A DNA stretch of 64,000 nt from Methanolinea sp. Its GTDB lineage: Archaea; Halobacteriota; Methanomicrobia; Methanomicrobiales; Methanospirillaceae. Below, piece after piece: positions 25,501 to 33,603 of this stretch. How positions within the stretch are numbered: position 1 is the first letter of the stretch; every line of letters starts with the position of its first letter. Location: assembly GCA_030019395.1 (NCBI GenBank), contig JASEES010000001.1:124001-188000 (forward strand), read 5' to 3'. The notes below the pieces were generated by a model that was given only the letters and a program-made list of their open reading frames with translations, ran no database searches and was not told where the DNA came from. Made by a program: the position numbers and the translations under genes.

Positions 25501-26835
25501 TCATTTTTTCCTGCAAAGGAGCATCAATGCACCCATCAGGGCAAGGATGCCAATGCATGAGGAGAATCCCGGTGCGGCTGCACGCATGTCTTCACCGGAA
25601 TCTGGAATCTCCTGTGCGAGGACGAGATCTCCATGGAACGAGGGAAAGTGCGACTCGACCCAGATCATGCGGTCCCCGTCGATAGATACATCACACGCAA
25701 TGCCGTCCAGGGATATTTTTTCCACAGCGCCGGTCTGCGGGTCACAGAGGACGATGCTCGATCGGGGCGAATTCTCCGTGTAAACCCATCCAATCCGTTT
25801 TCCATCGGTAAACGGCGAGGAAATGTCAGGACTCCTTTCGGTTCCTGCCGGCGGCTGCGATGAACCTAAAAGGGTTCCACTCACGGGATCGATGCGCTCC
25901 GTTTTACCTGTGGAAATCACGTAAAGAAAGAGTTCTTTGAGAGATCCCTTATCCTGGCCTTCGAAGGTGATACGCCGTGTCGTATAAACCAGGTAATCTC
26001 CCTTCATCGCATAATCACTGACACCGGTATTGGACACATTTCCCGCGTTGTTGCGGAACACTTCCGTATTTATGTTGTCAGTAAGAGAATACAGGAAAAG
26101 ACCATTCCTGCCAAGGTATGCAATCCTGTCACCATTGAAGAGGACAGCGGCAGGGTTGACGATGGGAAGCGTGCACACCTCTTTTCTCTCCCCGGTGTCA
26201 ATATCATAGAGGACGATACGAGTGTCCAATCCTTCACTCACGTCATTTTGCCAGATGATCTTCCCCCTGTCAATCCTTGGCCACCAGGCGTTACCTGTGT
26301 CATCGATGATCCCGGCAGATCCGTTGCGAATCGAACAGAGGAATACCCGGTTCTGTGCGATTCCTGTCGTGCCAGGTCCGAAATCGACCCGGGGGGTTTC
26401 AAACCATGTTGCATACTCCCCCGATATCTCCGGTCCCGTGATCGTCATGTTTACCGATGGCAACCCGACGGTCTTTTTCTCACCGGTGGAAATGCGATAG
26501 AGGTAGATTCGGTTTTGGGAATCGTCGGGTCCTTCCACCCTTCCGGTGAAGAGGACAAAGTCTCCGGAAATTTTTCCACCGAGGGCGTTCGTTGAATTAT
26601 CAGAAATTGTTTTCGTCACCCATCCGGCATCTGCTGGTACGGAGACCATACCCAGTATTAGCGCGACGAGCACTGCCATGGTGCAAAACACCGTAAATGA
26701 CCATCCATGCACAGACTGATGCCTCCCATTTTGATTGATAATTTGATTGCCATGAAACCACATCAAAGAGATCCCAGCCCTCCGATGTTGGGCCCGGATA
26801 CTCTCCATTGAAACCTGCATTGTGTAATTTGCCAC
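25501..26835 (-). CDS. secreted beta-propeller protein with PGF-CTERM-like tail
   Basis: A long basic N-terminal stretch precedes a hydrophobic signal segment (about residues 46-68, ending VPADAGW). Repeated blade-like units of the TolB/WD-like kind follow (IYLYRISTGEKK, IVLYDIDTGERK, LFLYVISTGKTER, IVLCDPQTGAVEK). The last 25 residues are APGFSSCIGILALMGALMLL followed by C-R-K-K. PGF plus a membrane helix and a basic end is the archaeosortase A sorting pattern, so the protein should be surface-anchored. The start is uncertain: GTG at 26835, ATG at 26820 and ATG at 26763 are all possible. The gene looks less GC-rich than its neighbours. Confidence 0.75.
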   Translation of the reverse strand: MANYTMQVSMESIRAQHRRAGISLMWFHGNQIINQNGRHQSVHGWSFTVFCTMAVLVALILGMVSVPADAGWVTKTISDNSTNALGGKISGDFVLFTGRVEGPDDSQNRIYLYRISTGEKKTVGLPSVNMTITGPEISGEYATWFETPRVDFGPGTTGIAQNRVFLCSIRNGSAGIIDDTGNAWWPRIDRGKIIWQNDVSEGLDTRIVLYDIDTGERKEVCTLPIVNPAAVLFNGDRIAYLGRNGLFLYSLTDNINTEVFRNNAGNVSNTGVSDYAMKGDYLVYTTRRITFEGQDKGSLKELFLYVISTGKTERIDPVSGTLLGSSQPPAGTERSPDISSPFTDGKRIGWVYTENSPRSSIVLCDPQTGAVEKISLDGIACDVSIDGDRMIWVESHFPSFHGDLVLAQEIPDSGEDMRAAAPGFSSCIGILALMGALMLLCRKK

Positions 26836-26921
26836 GGAGAACCGGCGCTGTGCCCCTCGAAATCGTCTTGGTAAGATTTTTCGTCTTCTAACAACGACGT
26901 TGTGAATACTGACTGATCACC

Positions 26922-28355
26922 ATGTGGCAGCTGGTCGGGAAACCTCCCCTACGTCGTCACACAGGTCAGGGGGAAAACCGTGCCGACCGGCAGGCAGTCC
27001 TCCTGATTGCCATACTCACCTCGTTTCTCACGCCGTTCATGATCTCCTCGGTCAATATTGCCATTCCTGCGATCGGGTCAGAGTTTGGAGCAGATGCCGT
27101 CCTCCTCGGCTGGATACCGACATCCTACATCCTCGCATCAGCGATCTTTCTCATCCCTGTGGGACGGCTGGCTGATATCCATGGCATGCGGCGGGTCTTC
27201 TTTCCGGGAATTGTTATTTTCACCGTGGCGACCGTCTTCTGTGCGTTTTCCGTCTCAACTCCGATGCTCATCGGCCTTCGGGTGATCCAGGGGATCGGAA
27301 ATGCCATGGTCTTTTCGACTGCAGTTGCGGCACTCACGGCGGTCTATCCCCCGGGAAAGAGGGGAATGGTGCTCGGGCTCAGCGTTGCAGCCTCCTACAT
27401 CGGGCTTTCCCTCGGGCCGGTGCTTGGGGGTGTACTGACCCTGAACCTCGGGTGGCGGAGCATTTTTCTCGCTGCGGTCCCCCTGGCAGTCATCATTATC
27501 ATGCTGCTCGTCAGGAACGGCCATGAATGGACCGGGACGTGCCAGGAAAAATTCGATCTCGCGGGTTCGGTCCTCTACGGTCTCATGCTCCTCTGCCTCA
27601 TGTACGGGCTCTCCCTGCTTCCCGGGACAGAAGGATGGGCTCTCGTCCTTTTCAGCATGCCCCTTTTCGCAGCTCTTATTTTCTGGGAACTTCGCACGGA
27701 TAGCCCGGTCATCGAGATCGACATCTTCCTGAAAAACCGTGTTTTTTCTTTCTCGAGCATCGCGACCATGATCAATTACTGTGCCACGTTTGCGATCAGT
27801 TTCCTCCTCGCCCTCTATCTCCAGTTCAACAGGGGGTTCGATCCCCAGACTGCGGGTTTTATCCTCGCAGCCCAGCCGGTCGTGCAGGCGATCTTCTCTC
27901 CGGCAGCCGGCCGGCTCTCTGACCGCGTCGAACCCGGAGTTATTGCATCGGCCGGGATGGGTGCAACCGCACTCGGGCTTGCGATGCTTGCCTTCCTTAC
28001 GGAGGAGACGCCCCTCTTCTTCCTCGTTGCAGCTCTCGTCATCCTCGGCCTCGGTTTTGCCCTCTTCTCCTCGCCAAACACCAATGCCATCATGAGTTCC
28101 GTCGGCAGGGAGTTCCTGGGTGTCGCCTCCGCCACTGTTGCGACAGCCCGCCAGGTCGGCATGATGCTTTCCCTTGGTATAACCATGGTCATTTTCTCGC
28201 TGATCATCGGGCGTGTCCAGATTACCCCGGACGTGCATACCCCCCTCCTGGCAAGCATACGCATCGCGTTTACCCTGTTTGCCATCCTCTGCACGGTCGG
28301 AATCTACTTCTCTCTCTCACGGGGGAAGGTCAGGGAGAATGCTTTGGTCACGTGA
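26922..28355 (+). CDS. MFS exporter, DHA2 (14-span) family
   Basis: The 477-residue protein has the layout of EmrB/QacA-type drug:proton antiporters. It shows about 14 membrane spans, motif A as GRLADIHGMRRVFFPG near residue 84, and the antiporter motif C region LGLSVAASYIGLSLGPVLGG (about residues 148-167). It is divergent from the beta-propeller gene, 86 bases away, and has no partner gene downstream. The substrate is unknown; multidrug export is the default guess. Confidence 0.92.
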   Translation: MWQLVGKPPLRRHTGQGENRADRQAVLLIAILTSFLTPFMISSVNIAIPAIGSEFGADAVLLGWIPTSYILASAIFLIPVGRLADIHGMRRVFFPGIVIFTVATVFCAFSVSTPMLIGLRVIQGIGNAMVFSTAVAALTAVYPPGKRGMVLGLSVAASYIGLSLGPVLGGVLTLNLGWRSIFLAAVPLAVIIIMLLVRNGHEWTGTCQEKFDLAGSVLYGLMLLCLMYGLSLLPGTEGWALVLFSMPLFAALIFWELRTDSPVIEIDIFLKNRVFSFSSIATMINYCATFAISFLLALYLQFNRGFDPQTAGFILAAQPVVQAIFSPAAGRLSDRVEPGVIASAGMGATALGLAMLAFLTEETPLFFLVAALVILGLGFALFSSPNTNAIMSSVGREFLGVASATVATARQVGMMLSLGITMVIFSLIIGRVQITPDVHTPLLASIRIAFTLFAILCTVGIYFSLSRGKVRENALVT

Positions 28356-28565
28356 TTCTGGCAGGGATGAACCGTTTGGTCTGAATTTGCGAGGGAGATT
28401 GAGGAAGGGCTACTGGTTTTCAGGCTCCCTCCACCTTTGATGGTATCTCACTGCCCCGGGATGATACTTCAAAGGCGATTTGGTGATGAGGTTGGAAAAA
28501 AGAGGCAATTGGATTCTGATCCTCCCTACACAAAAGGGGAATAATGGATATGAATCCCACGTATT

Positions 28566-29975
28566 CTACCCGATCCGCACCAGCCTGTCGAGGAAGACCC
28601 CTGCCCAGAGGTACCCGATGAAACCGCCGATAATATTCCCCACGACGATCCCGGAATAGACACCAAACTCGCCAAGCCCGAGCACCATGCCAAGGATGAA
28701 TGCAAAGACGATATCGAAGGCAAGGGCCCGGAGAAGGCTGATGACGAGGGACGTAAAGCCATGCCCTGTTCCCTGGAAGACAGAGGAGGAGAACATTCCC
28801 AGGGGTATGAAGGGGTAAAAGAAGCACATGGTCTGGAAGAAGAGGATGAAGGCCGGGGAGAGGTGAGCGCTCCCGGGTGAATACGTGAAGAGTGCCGTGA
28901 TCTGGGGGGAGAGCAGGTAGGTGAGGATACCGGTCACGAGACCGATGACAACCCCGATGCGTATCGAGTACCGGTGCACGATCCGGATCTTCTCATACTC
29001 CCTCGCCCCGTATGCTGCTCCTGAAACGGCAATGACCGATGTTGCAATCCCTACCAGGGGGACGATTGCAAACATTACGATTCTCCAGCCAGAGGTATAG
29101 ACAGCAACAGCATCGGTGCCGGCGATCGTGACGAGGATGAGGTTAATCGAAAGGGACATGACCGAGAGGAGGAGATACTCGAGGCTGGCCGGGATTCCCA
29201 CACCGAGGATGGACCGGACAATCCGCATGTCAGGCGGGAAACCCCTGATTTTCAGGCTCACAAAGGTATCCTTTTTGACAAGGAACCAGTATGCAAGCAC
29301 GACGAGAACCGAGGCTATCGAGATGACGGTTGCAATCGCTGCACCGGCTACCCCGAGTCCTGCCCCGTAGATGAGGATCGGGTCGAGGATGATGTTGAGA
29401 ACCGACGAGACGGCCATTGCATACATCGTTCTCTTTGTGTCCCCTTCAGCCCGGAGAACGGCATAGGCCATCTGGACGACGAGGAAAAATACCGTCCCCA
29501 GGAAGACTATCTGCCCGTACTCCACTGCGATATCGGTCACCGGCCCTGCACCGAGCAGTACCACGATGGGGCGGAGGAAGAGGACAAATACGATCATCAG
29601 GAACGCGGAAACGATGAAAGCGGTGAGGATGGCGTGGCTTGCTGCAGTATCCGCCCCTTCTTTGTCACGCGCCCCGATGCATCGGGCGACAACGGAGGTT
29701 GCCCCGGCACCTAACCCGTTGGAGAGAGCCATCAGGATCATGAAAAGCGGAGTGACAAAACCGACACCGGCAAGGGCATCGGAACTGATACCGGAGACCC
29801 AGATTGCGTCTGCAAGGTTGTATATCGCAATCAGGAGCATGGCAACGATCATCGGTCCGGCAAGTTTCCTGACGGCAACTTCCGGGTCCCCGCGGAGGAT
29901 GCTGACTCCCTTCGTGAGCTGTTCGTCGAAGGCACGATCAGGTGTTACCCCGCTTTTATCCGATGTATCAGTCAT
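28566..29975 (-). CDS. MATE-family efflux transporter
   Basis: The 469-residue protein has twelve membrane spans in two similar halves. The conserved MATE blocks include GVGFVTPLFMILMALSNGLG in the first half and the matching GIATSVIAVSGAAYGAREYE in the second. MATE carriers export cationic drugs using sodium or proton gradients. Its start lies eight bases inside the marR gene, so the pair should be co-transcribed and the MarR protein is the likely controller. Confidence 0.94.
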   Translation of the reverse strand: MTDTSDKSGVTPDRAFDEQLTKGVSILRGDPEVAVRKLAGPMIVAMLLIAIYNLADAIWVSGISSDALAGVGFVTPLFMILMALSNGLGAGATSVVARCIGARDKEGADTAASHAILTAFIVSAFLMIVFVLFLRPIVVLLGAGPVTDIAVEYGQIVFLGTVFFLVVQMAYAVLRAEGDTKRTMYAMAVSSVLNIILDPILIYGAGLGVAGAAIATVISIASVLVVLAYWFLVKKDTFVSLKIRGFPPDMRIVRSILGVGIPASLEYLLLSVMSLSINLILVTIAGTDAVAVYTSGWRIVMFAIVPLVGIATSVIAVSGAAYGAREYEKIRIVHRYSIRIGVVIGLVTGILTYLLSPQITALFTYSPGSAHLSPAFILFFQTMCFFYPFIPLGMFSSSVFQGTGHGFTSLVISLLRALAFDIVFAFILGMVLGLGEFGVYSGIVVGNIIGGFIGYLWAGVFLDRLVRIG

Positions 29976-30417
29976 CCCCGCAACTCTCTCCTATCAGGTG
30001 CATGCTCTGTCGCGCAAGGACCCCCAGAAGGTCCCGGACCATGTCACGTTCCTCCCTTGCAAGGACAGAAAGGAGTTCCCCCTCCCATTCTGCCTCGATG
30101 CCGAGGATCTCGGCGATTGTCTCCCTCCCCTTGTCCGTCAGGAACAGCCCCCAGGCACGTCTTTTCCCGGGTATTTTTTTCCGGGAGATGAAACCGCTCC
30201 GTTCCAGCCGCCGGACGGCACGGGCAACCGTTGCCTTGTCGAGGTAGAAGAACCGCGCAAGGGTCTCCTGCATCACGCCCTCTTTCCGGGACAGGTACAT
30301 CAGGATGGGGAACTGCCCGGCGGCAAGGCCCCTTGGCACAAGGTGCCTGTTCAGGGCGATGGAGTGGTTCCGGTGAATAAGGGAGAAAAAGGCTCCCAGG
30401 GGAAGATCAGGATGCAT
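29968..30417 (-). CDS. MarR-family transcriptional regulator
   Basis: The 149-residue winged-helix protein has the MarR core: LAAGQFPILMYLSRKEGVMQ, then the recognition helix DKATVARAVRRLERSGFI and a wing at RKKIPGKRRAWGLFLTDKG. Flanking helices form the dimer interface. It is the first gene of a two-gene operon with the MATE exporter, the classic arrangement for ligand-relieved repression. A perfect palindrome lies about 45 bases upstream of its ATG. Confidence 0.93.
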   Translation of the reverse strand: MHPDLPLGAFFSLIHRNHSIALNRHLVPRGLAAGQFPILMYLSRKEGVMQETLARFFYLDKATVARAVRRLERSGFISRKKIPGKRRAWGLFLTDKGRETIAEILGIEAEWEGELLSVLAREERDMVRDLLGVLARQSMHLIGESCGDD

Positions 30418-30461
30418 CGGGAATCAATAGCAGTAGATGTGAGCAGGGTTCCGGCATAAAA

Positions 30462-30475
30462 GTTGCGTATGCAAC
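30462..30475. promoter_or_regulatory. palindromic operator upstream of marR-MATE
   Basis: GTTGC-GTAT-GCAAC is a perfect 5-base inverted repeat with a 4-base centre. On the marR strand it directly adjoins a TATA-like CTTTTATG (30461-30454), so a bound MarR dimer would block the pre-initiation complex. This is the expected autoregulatory layout. Confidence 0.55.
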
Positions 30476-30569
30476 AATAAAAATTTTCAAAATTTCATTT
30501 CATCTGAACGAGGGAAAACGGAAGGCTTTATGCATGCCGCTCTTGAAAAGGGGATTGGGGCTTTTTGTC

Positions 30570-31172
30570 TCAGGATACCTGCATGAAGATATCAGGAAAC
30601 TCCTCTGACTTCTCGAGCGATCTCACCCGTGTTTTCAGGATCAGTGTGTGACCGATGCACCTGGTTGCAAGAAAACCGCAGTCAGCGTTGATCTGAATCG
30701 TTTCCATTCGCAAAGACCCACCCGGAAGGTCACCGATGCACCTCTCGATGGATGGTGCCCCGTTGATGAATATCCTCTCTCCTGCATCGTTGAAGACTTC
30801 CAGGACGACACAGACAGAATGAGCCGTCTCGTCACCCGTGTTTGCTATTGTTGCTGTCGTCTCCCGGCAGGTAAGACCGCAAACCGAGGGGGCACCGGAG
30901 TCCAGGGTGAATGCAACGGGGCGGGGGCCGGGAGTCGGAGTGACGGTTACCGGGATTGTCTCTCTGGTTTGAACAAGCGTCATCTCCGCCAACCGATCGC
31001 CTGCCGGTGTTGCTGCCGGAGTCCCGTTACCCGTGATGTCCCGTGTCGCACCCGGATCTGGTGTGACCCTTTCGCCCTCCTGAATCTGGTCACAGAACAA
31101 AAGACACATGCCAAGAAGGATGAATATCGCGATAGCAAGGATCACTGCCAGTATTACATGGGTTTTTTTCAT
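30570..31172 (-). CDS. membrane-anchored extracytoplasmic protein, unknown function
   Basis: The 200-residue protein starts MKKTHVILAVILAIAIFILL, a basic end and one membrane helix. A proline/threonine-rich linker of about 55 residues follows (TPTPGPRPV near its end), then a compact domain of about 110 residues with six cysteines, including CGLTC and RCIGD. The domain has an immunoglobulin-like look (TIANTGDETAHSVCVVLEVFN), as in CARDB-type folds. It is probably exported and disulfide-bonded. The 152-base gap to the next gene holds that gene's TATA-like ATACAATAGG. Confidence 0.6.
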   Translation of the reverse strand: MKKTHVILAVILAIAIFILLGMCLLFCDQIQEGERVTPDPGATRDITGNGTPAATPAGDRLAEMTLVQTRETIPVTVTPTPGPRPVAFTLDSGAPSVCGLTCRETTATIANTGDETAHSVCVVLEVFNDAGERIFINGAPSIERCIGDLPGGSLRMETIQINADCGFLATRCIGHTLILKTRVRSLEKSEEFPDIFMQVS

Positions 31173-31324
31173 CCGGTCTGGTATATGACAAGAAAGGACA
31201 AGAACCCACCCATCGTACCCTGCAGGAGAGTAATCCTATATGGGGAAACCAGATACAATAGGGAGTAGAGGAAAGTATCTCCCTGAAATGATTTTCTGGG
31301 TTATTTCAAAAGGAGCACGGGATA

Positions 31325-32050
31325 ATGGCTGCAGTAATCGAGACAAAAGGGCTTTCAAAGGTCTACGGGGACGTCACGGCCCTTGACTCCGTCTCCCTCT
31401 CGGTGGAAAAGGGGACGCTTTTTGGCCTCCTCGGTCCGAACGGGTCCGGCAAGACGACCATGATAAAGGTGCTGACCGGCCAGATCCGGCCGACCGGGGG
31501 TTTTGCCACGGTGCTTGGTCTTGATGCGGAGAAGGAAGGCATCAGGGTGAGGGAAAAAGTCGGTATCATTCCCGAACAGGAATCTCCGCCCAGTTTCCTG
31601 ACGGCGATGGAATACCTGGAGTTTGTCGGGGCTGTCAGGAAGATCCCCGACATCGGGGAACGGGCAGAAAAATGGTTCGAGCTCCTCGAGTTCGGTGATA
31701 AAAAGGATGTACTGTGCAAGGATCTCTCGAGGGGTACCCGCCAGAAACTCATGTTTGCCCAGGCATTCATCCATGAACCTGTCCTCGCCCTGATCGACGA
31801 GCCGCTCATCAACCTCGATCCCGTCATGCAGGACGTGGTCAAGGAATTCCTCTCCGACTACGTCAGGAAGGGTAACACGATCTTTGTCTCGACGCACATC
31901 CTCGAAGTCGCTGAAGAGATCTGTTCCGGGTTTGCAATCCTCCACAAGGGAAAACTCCTCCACGCGGGATCAGTTGCAGATGTGACCGCGGATGGCGGGC
32001 ATCTCCCCGGGTTCTTCCTCTCGCTCGTCCGGAAGGGTGGCCATGCCTGA
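31325..32050 (+). CDS. ABC transporter ATP-binding protein
   Basis: The 241-residue ATPase has Walker A LGPNGSGKTTMIKVL near residue 38. The Walker B region reads LALIDEPLINLDPVMQD instead of the usual DEPTxGLDP, and the signature is LSRGTRQKL rather than LSGGQ. Both are unusual but keep the key residues. An AAAAGGAGC site precedes the ATG. It overlaps the permease gene by eight bases. Export of a lipid, peptide or drug is likely, but the substrate cannot be told. Confidence 0.88.
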   Translation: MAAVIETKGLSKVYGDVTALDSVSLSVEKGTLFGLLGPNGSGKTTMIKVLTGQIRPTGGFATVLGLDAEKEGIRVREKVGIIPEQESPPSFLTAMEYLEFVGAVRKIPDIGERAEKWFELLEFGDKKDVLCKDLSRGTRQKLMFAQAFIHEPVLALIDEPLINLDPVMQDVVKEFLSDYVRKGNTIFVSTHILEVAEEICSGFAILHKGKLLHAGSVADVTADGGHLPGFFLSLVRKGGHA

Positions 32051-33446
32051 CCTCTTTTCCTGCCTCATGAAAGAGGAGTGGAGGATGCACTCCACGATGT
32101 TCGGAAGCATTTCCTTTGCGCTCTTCCCGGTAATGATCTTTGGAATCGTGTTCATGGGCTCGTTCCTGCTCCCCCTGCTCTCTGTCGCGTTCCCTGCAGG
32201 TGACCTTGCGTTTCTTGCCCATGCCTCCTTCCTTCTCCTCGGGTTCATGGTCGGTGGCTTCGGGCTCCTCGGGAACGAGATGATGAACAGGAGGTTTGGC
32301 CAGGCAAGTCTCCTCGTGTATTCAAGCCGGAGCCTGCCCCTTTCAGAGCGGTTCATCTTTACAAACTTCGTCGTAAAGGACATCGTATACTATTTCTTCC
32401 TCTGGGTTCTTCCCTTCGGGGGCGGGTACATCGCCGCATCGCCTTTTTTTGGGGTTCCCCTCACACGGGCACTCCTCCTCCTGACCCTTTCCCTTTCATT
32501 TCTCCTCGGGCTCTGCGTGGTTTTCCTCCTCTCGTCCCTCTATGTCAGGTCAAAGGCAGCCTGTCTCCTCATCGTGATCTTTCTGGGTATTGCAGGCGGG
32601 GTGTACACGATCTGGTCGGGCACAAACCCGACCCTGCTCTTCCCCCCGTATCTCCTCTACTCGGCCTTCTCGTGGATGATGTTTCTTGGGACGACCATTG
32701 CGGTTGTCACGATGTTCCTCGCTTCGGTCGTCCTCTTTTCGCCGGAAGGCACGGGTTTATCGCGGACGTACAGGCGCAGGCTCGGGCGCCTTGCACGGGT
32801 GCTGTCGTTCCTTCCCGAATCCCCCATTGTCGCGAAGGATTTCCTCGATCTCTCCCGGAGCGGCATCGGCATCGGCCAGGCCCTCTTCTCTTTCGTACTC
32901 CCTCTCGTCGTGATCTGGTTCTTCCTCTCGCTTCTCCGGAGTTCCTTTCCCCCTAACGGGTTGGTCGTCATCTTCAGCCTTACCGCGGGAATCATTGCCT
33001 CGACCATCTACACGTGGGTGACGGAATTCGATTCGTTCGGGCCCTACTCATGCCTCCCCGTTGCTGTAAGCACCCTGATTGCCGGCAAGATGACAACGTT
33101 TTTGTTCCTGCAGGTTCTCCCCGCGGTATTCATCGGGACGGTGGCAGGCATTTCTGCCGGTCCGGAGATGATTGCCCCGGCCATCGTCCTGTGCCTCTCG
33201 ATTTCCATCTATGCCGCCGCCGTGATGGCGTTCCTGTGTGGTCTTTCCCCGAGTGTCCTTGTGTATGACGTGCGTGTCCTCCTCACGTACCTGGTCCTTG
33301 ACGGGGTGGCACTCGTCCTCTTTGCTGCGGTCTCCTTTGCCAGCTCCCTGTACGCCTTCCTCTCAGTCTTTCTCCTGTTTCCCGCATACCTCCTTTTCAG
33401 GGCAGCAGGGGCCCGGTGGGATGCACGGGACCCTGCCGGCATATGA
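32043..33446 (+). CDS. ABC exporter membrane protein (large, about 12 spans)
   Basis: The 467-residue hydrophobic protein starts MPDLFSCLMKEEWRMHSTMFG and shows two sets of about six membrane spans separated by a cytoplasmic stretch around residues 235-285 (TYRRRLGRLARVLSFLPESP). This suggests a fused or double ABC-2 permease. The start overlaps the ATPase gene, which fixes the pairing. No family name is recognised beyond ABC-2-like. Confidence 0.78.
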   Translation: MPDLFSCLMKEEWRMHSTMFGSISFALFPVMIFGIVFMGSFLLPLLSVAFPAGDLAFLAHASFLLLGFMVGGFGLLGNEMMNRRFGQASLLVYSSRSLPLSERFIFTNFVVKDIVYYFFLWVLPFGGGYIAASPFFGVPLTRALLLLTLSLSFLLGLCVVFLLSSLYVRSKAACLLIVIFLGIAGGVYTIWSGTNPTLLFPPYLLYSAFSWMMFLGTTIAVVTMFLASVVLFSPEGTGLSRTYRRRLGRLARVLSFLPESPIVAKDFLDLSRSGIGIGQALFSFVLPLVVIWFFLSLLRSSFPPNGLVVIFSLTAGIIASTIYTWVTEFDSFGPYSCLPVAVSTLIAGKMTTFLFLQVLPAVFIGTVAGISAGPEMIAPAIVLCLSISIYAAAVMAFLCGLSPSVLVYDVRVLLTYLVLDGVALVLFAAVSFASSLYAFLSVFLLFPAYLLFRAAGARWDARDPAGI

Positions 33447-33543
33447 ATGGTTTTGTCACCTCTTTTTTGGCGTGGATGAACGAGTGACCCTTTTTTTGGA
33501 GGATTCTAAAACTGGATGACATGTTTTCCTGTGCCAGTTGCAT

Positions 33544-33584
33544 TTCATATTTTTTTGAATAATTTTATTAGGACGATAGTCCTA
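33544..33584 (+). promoter_or_regulatory. promoter with two inverted repeats before the AOR operon
   Basis: TTCAT-N6-TTGAA (33544-33559) sits just upstream of a TATA box (ATTTTATTA, about 33562-33570). It matches 9 of 10 defined bases of the TTCAA-N6-TTGAA element at the DUF2193 operon, with the same distance to TATA. Immediately after TATA, TAGGAC-GATA-GTCCTA (33569-33584) is a perfect palindrome around the expected start of transcription, a possible operator or 5' hairpin. Confidence 0.5.
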
Positions 33585-33603
33585 CAGGTGGCTTGGTGGT
33601 ACC

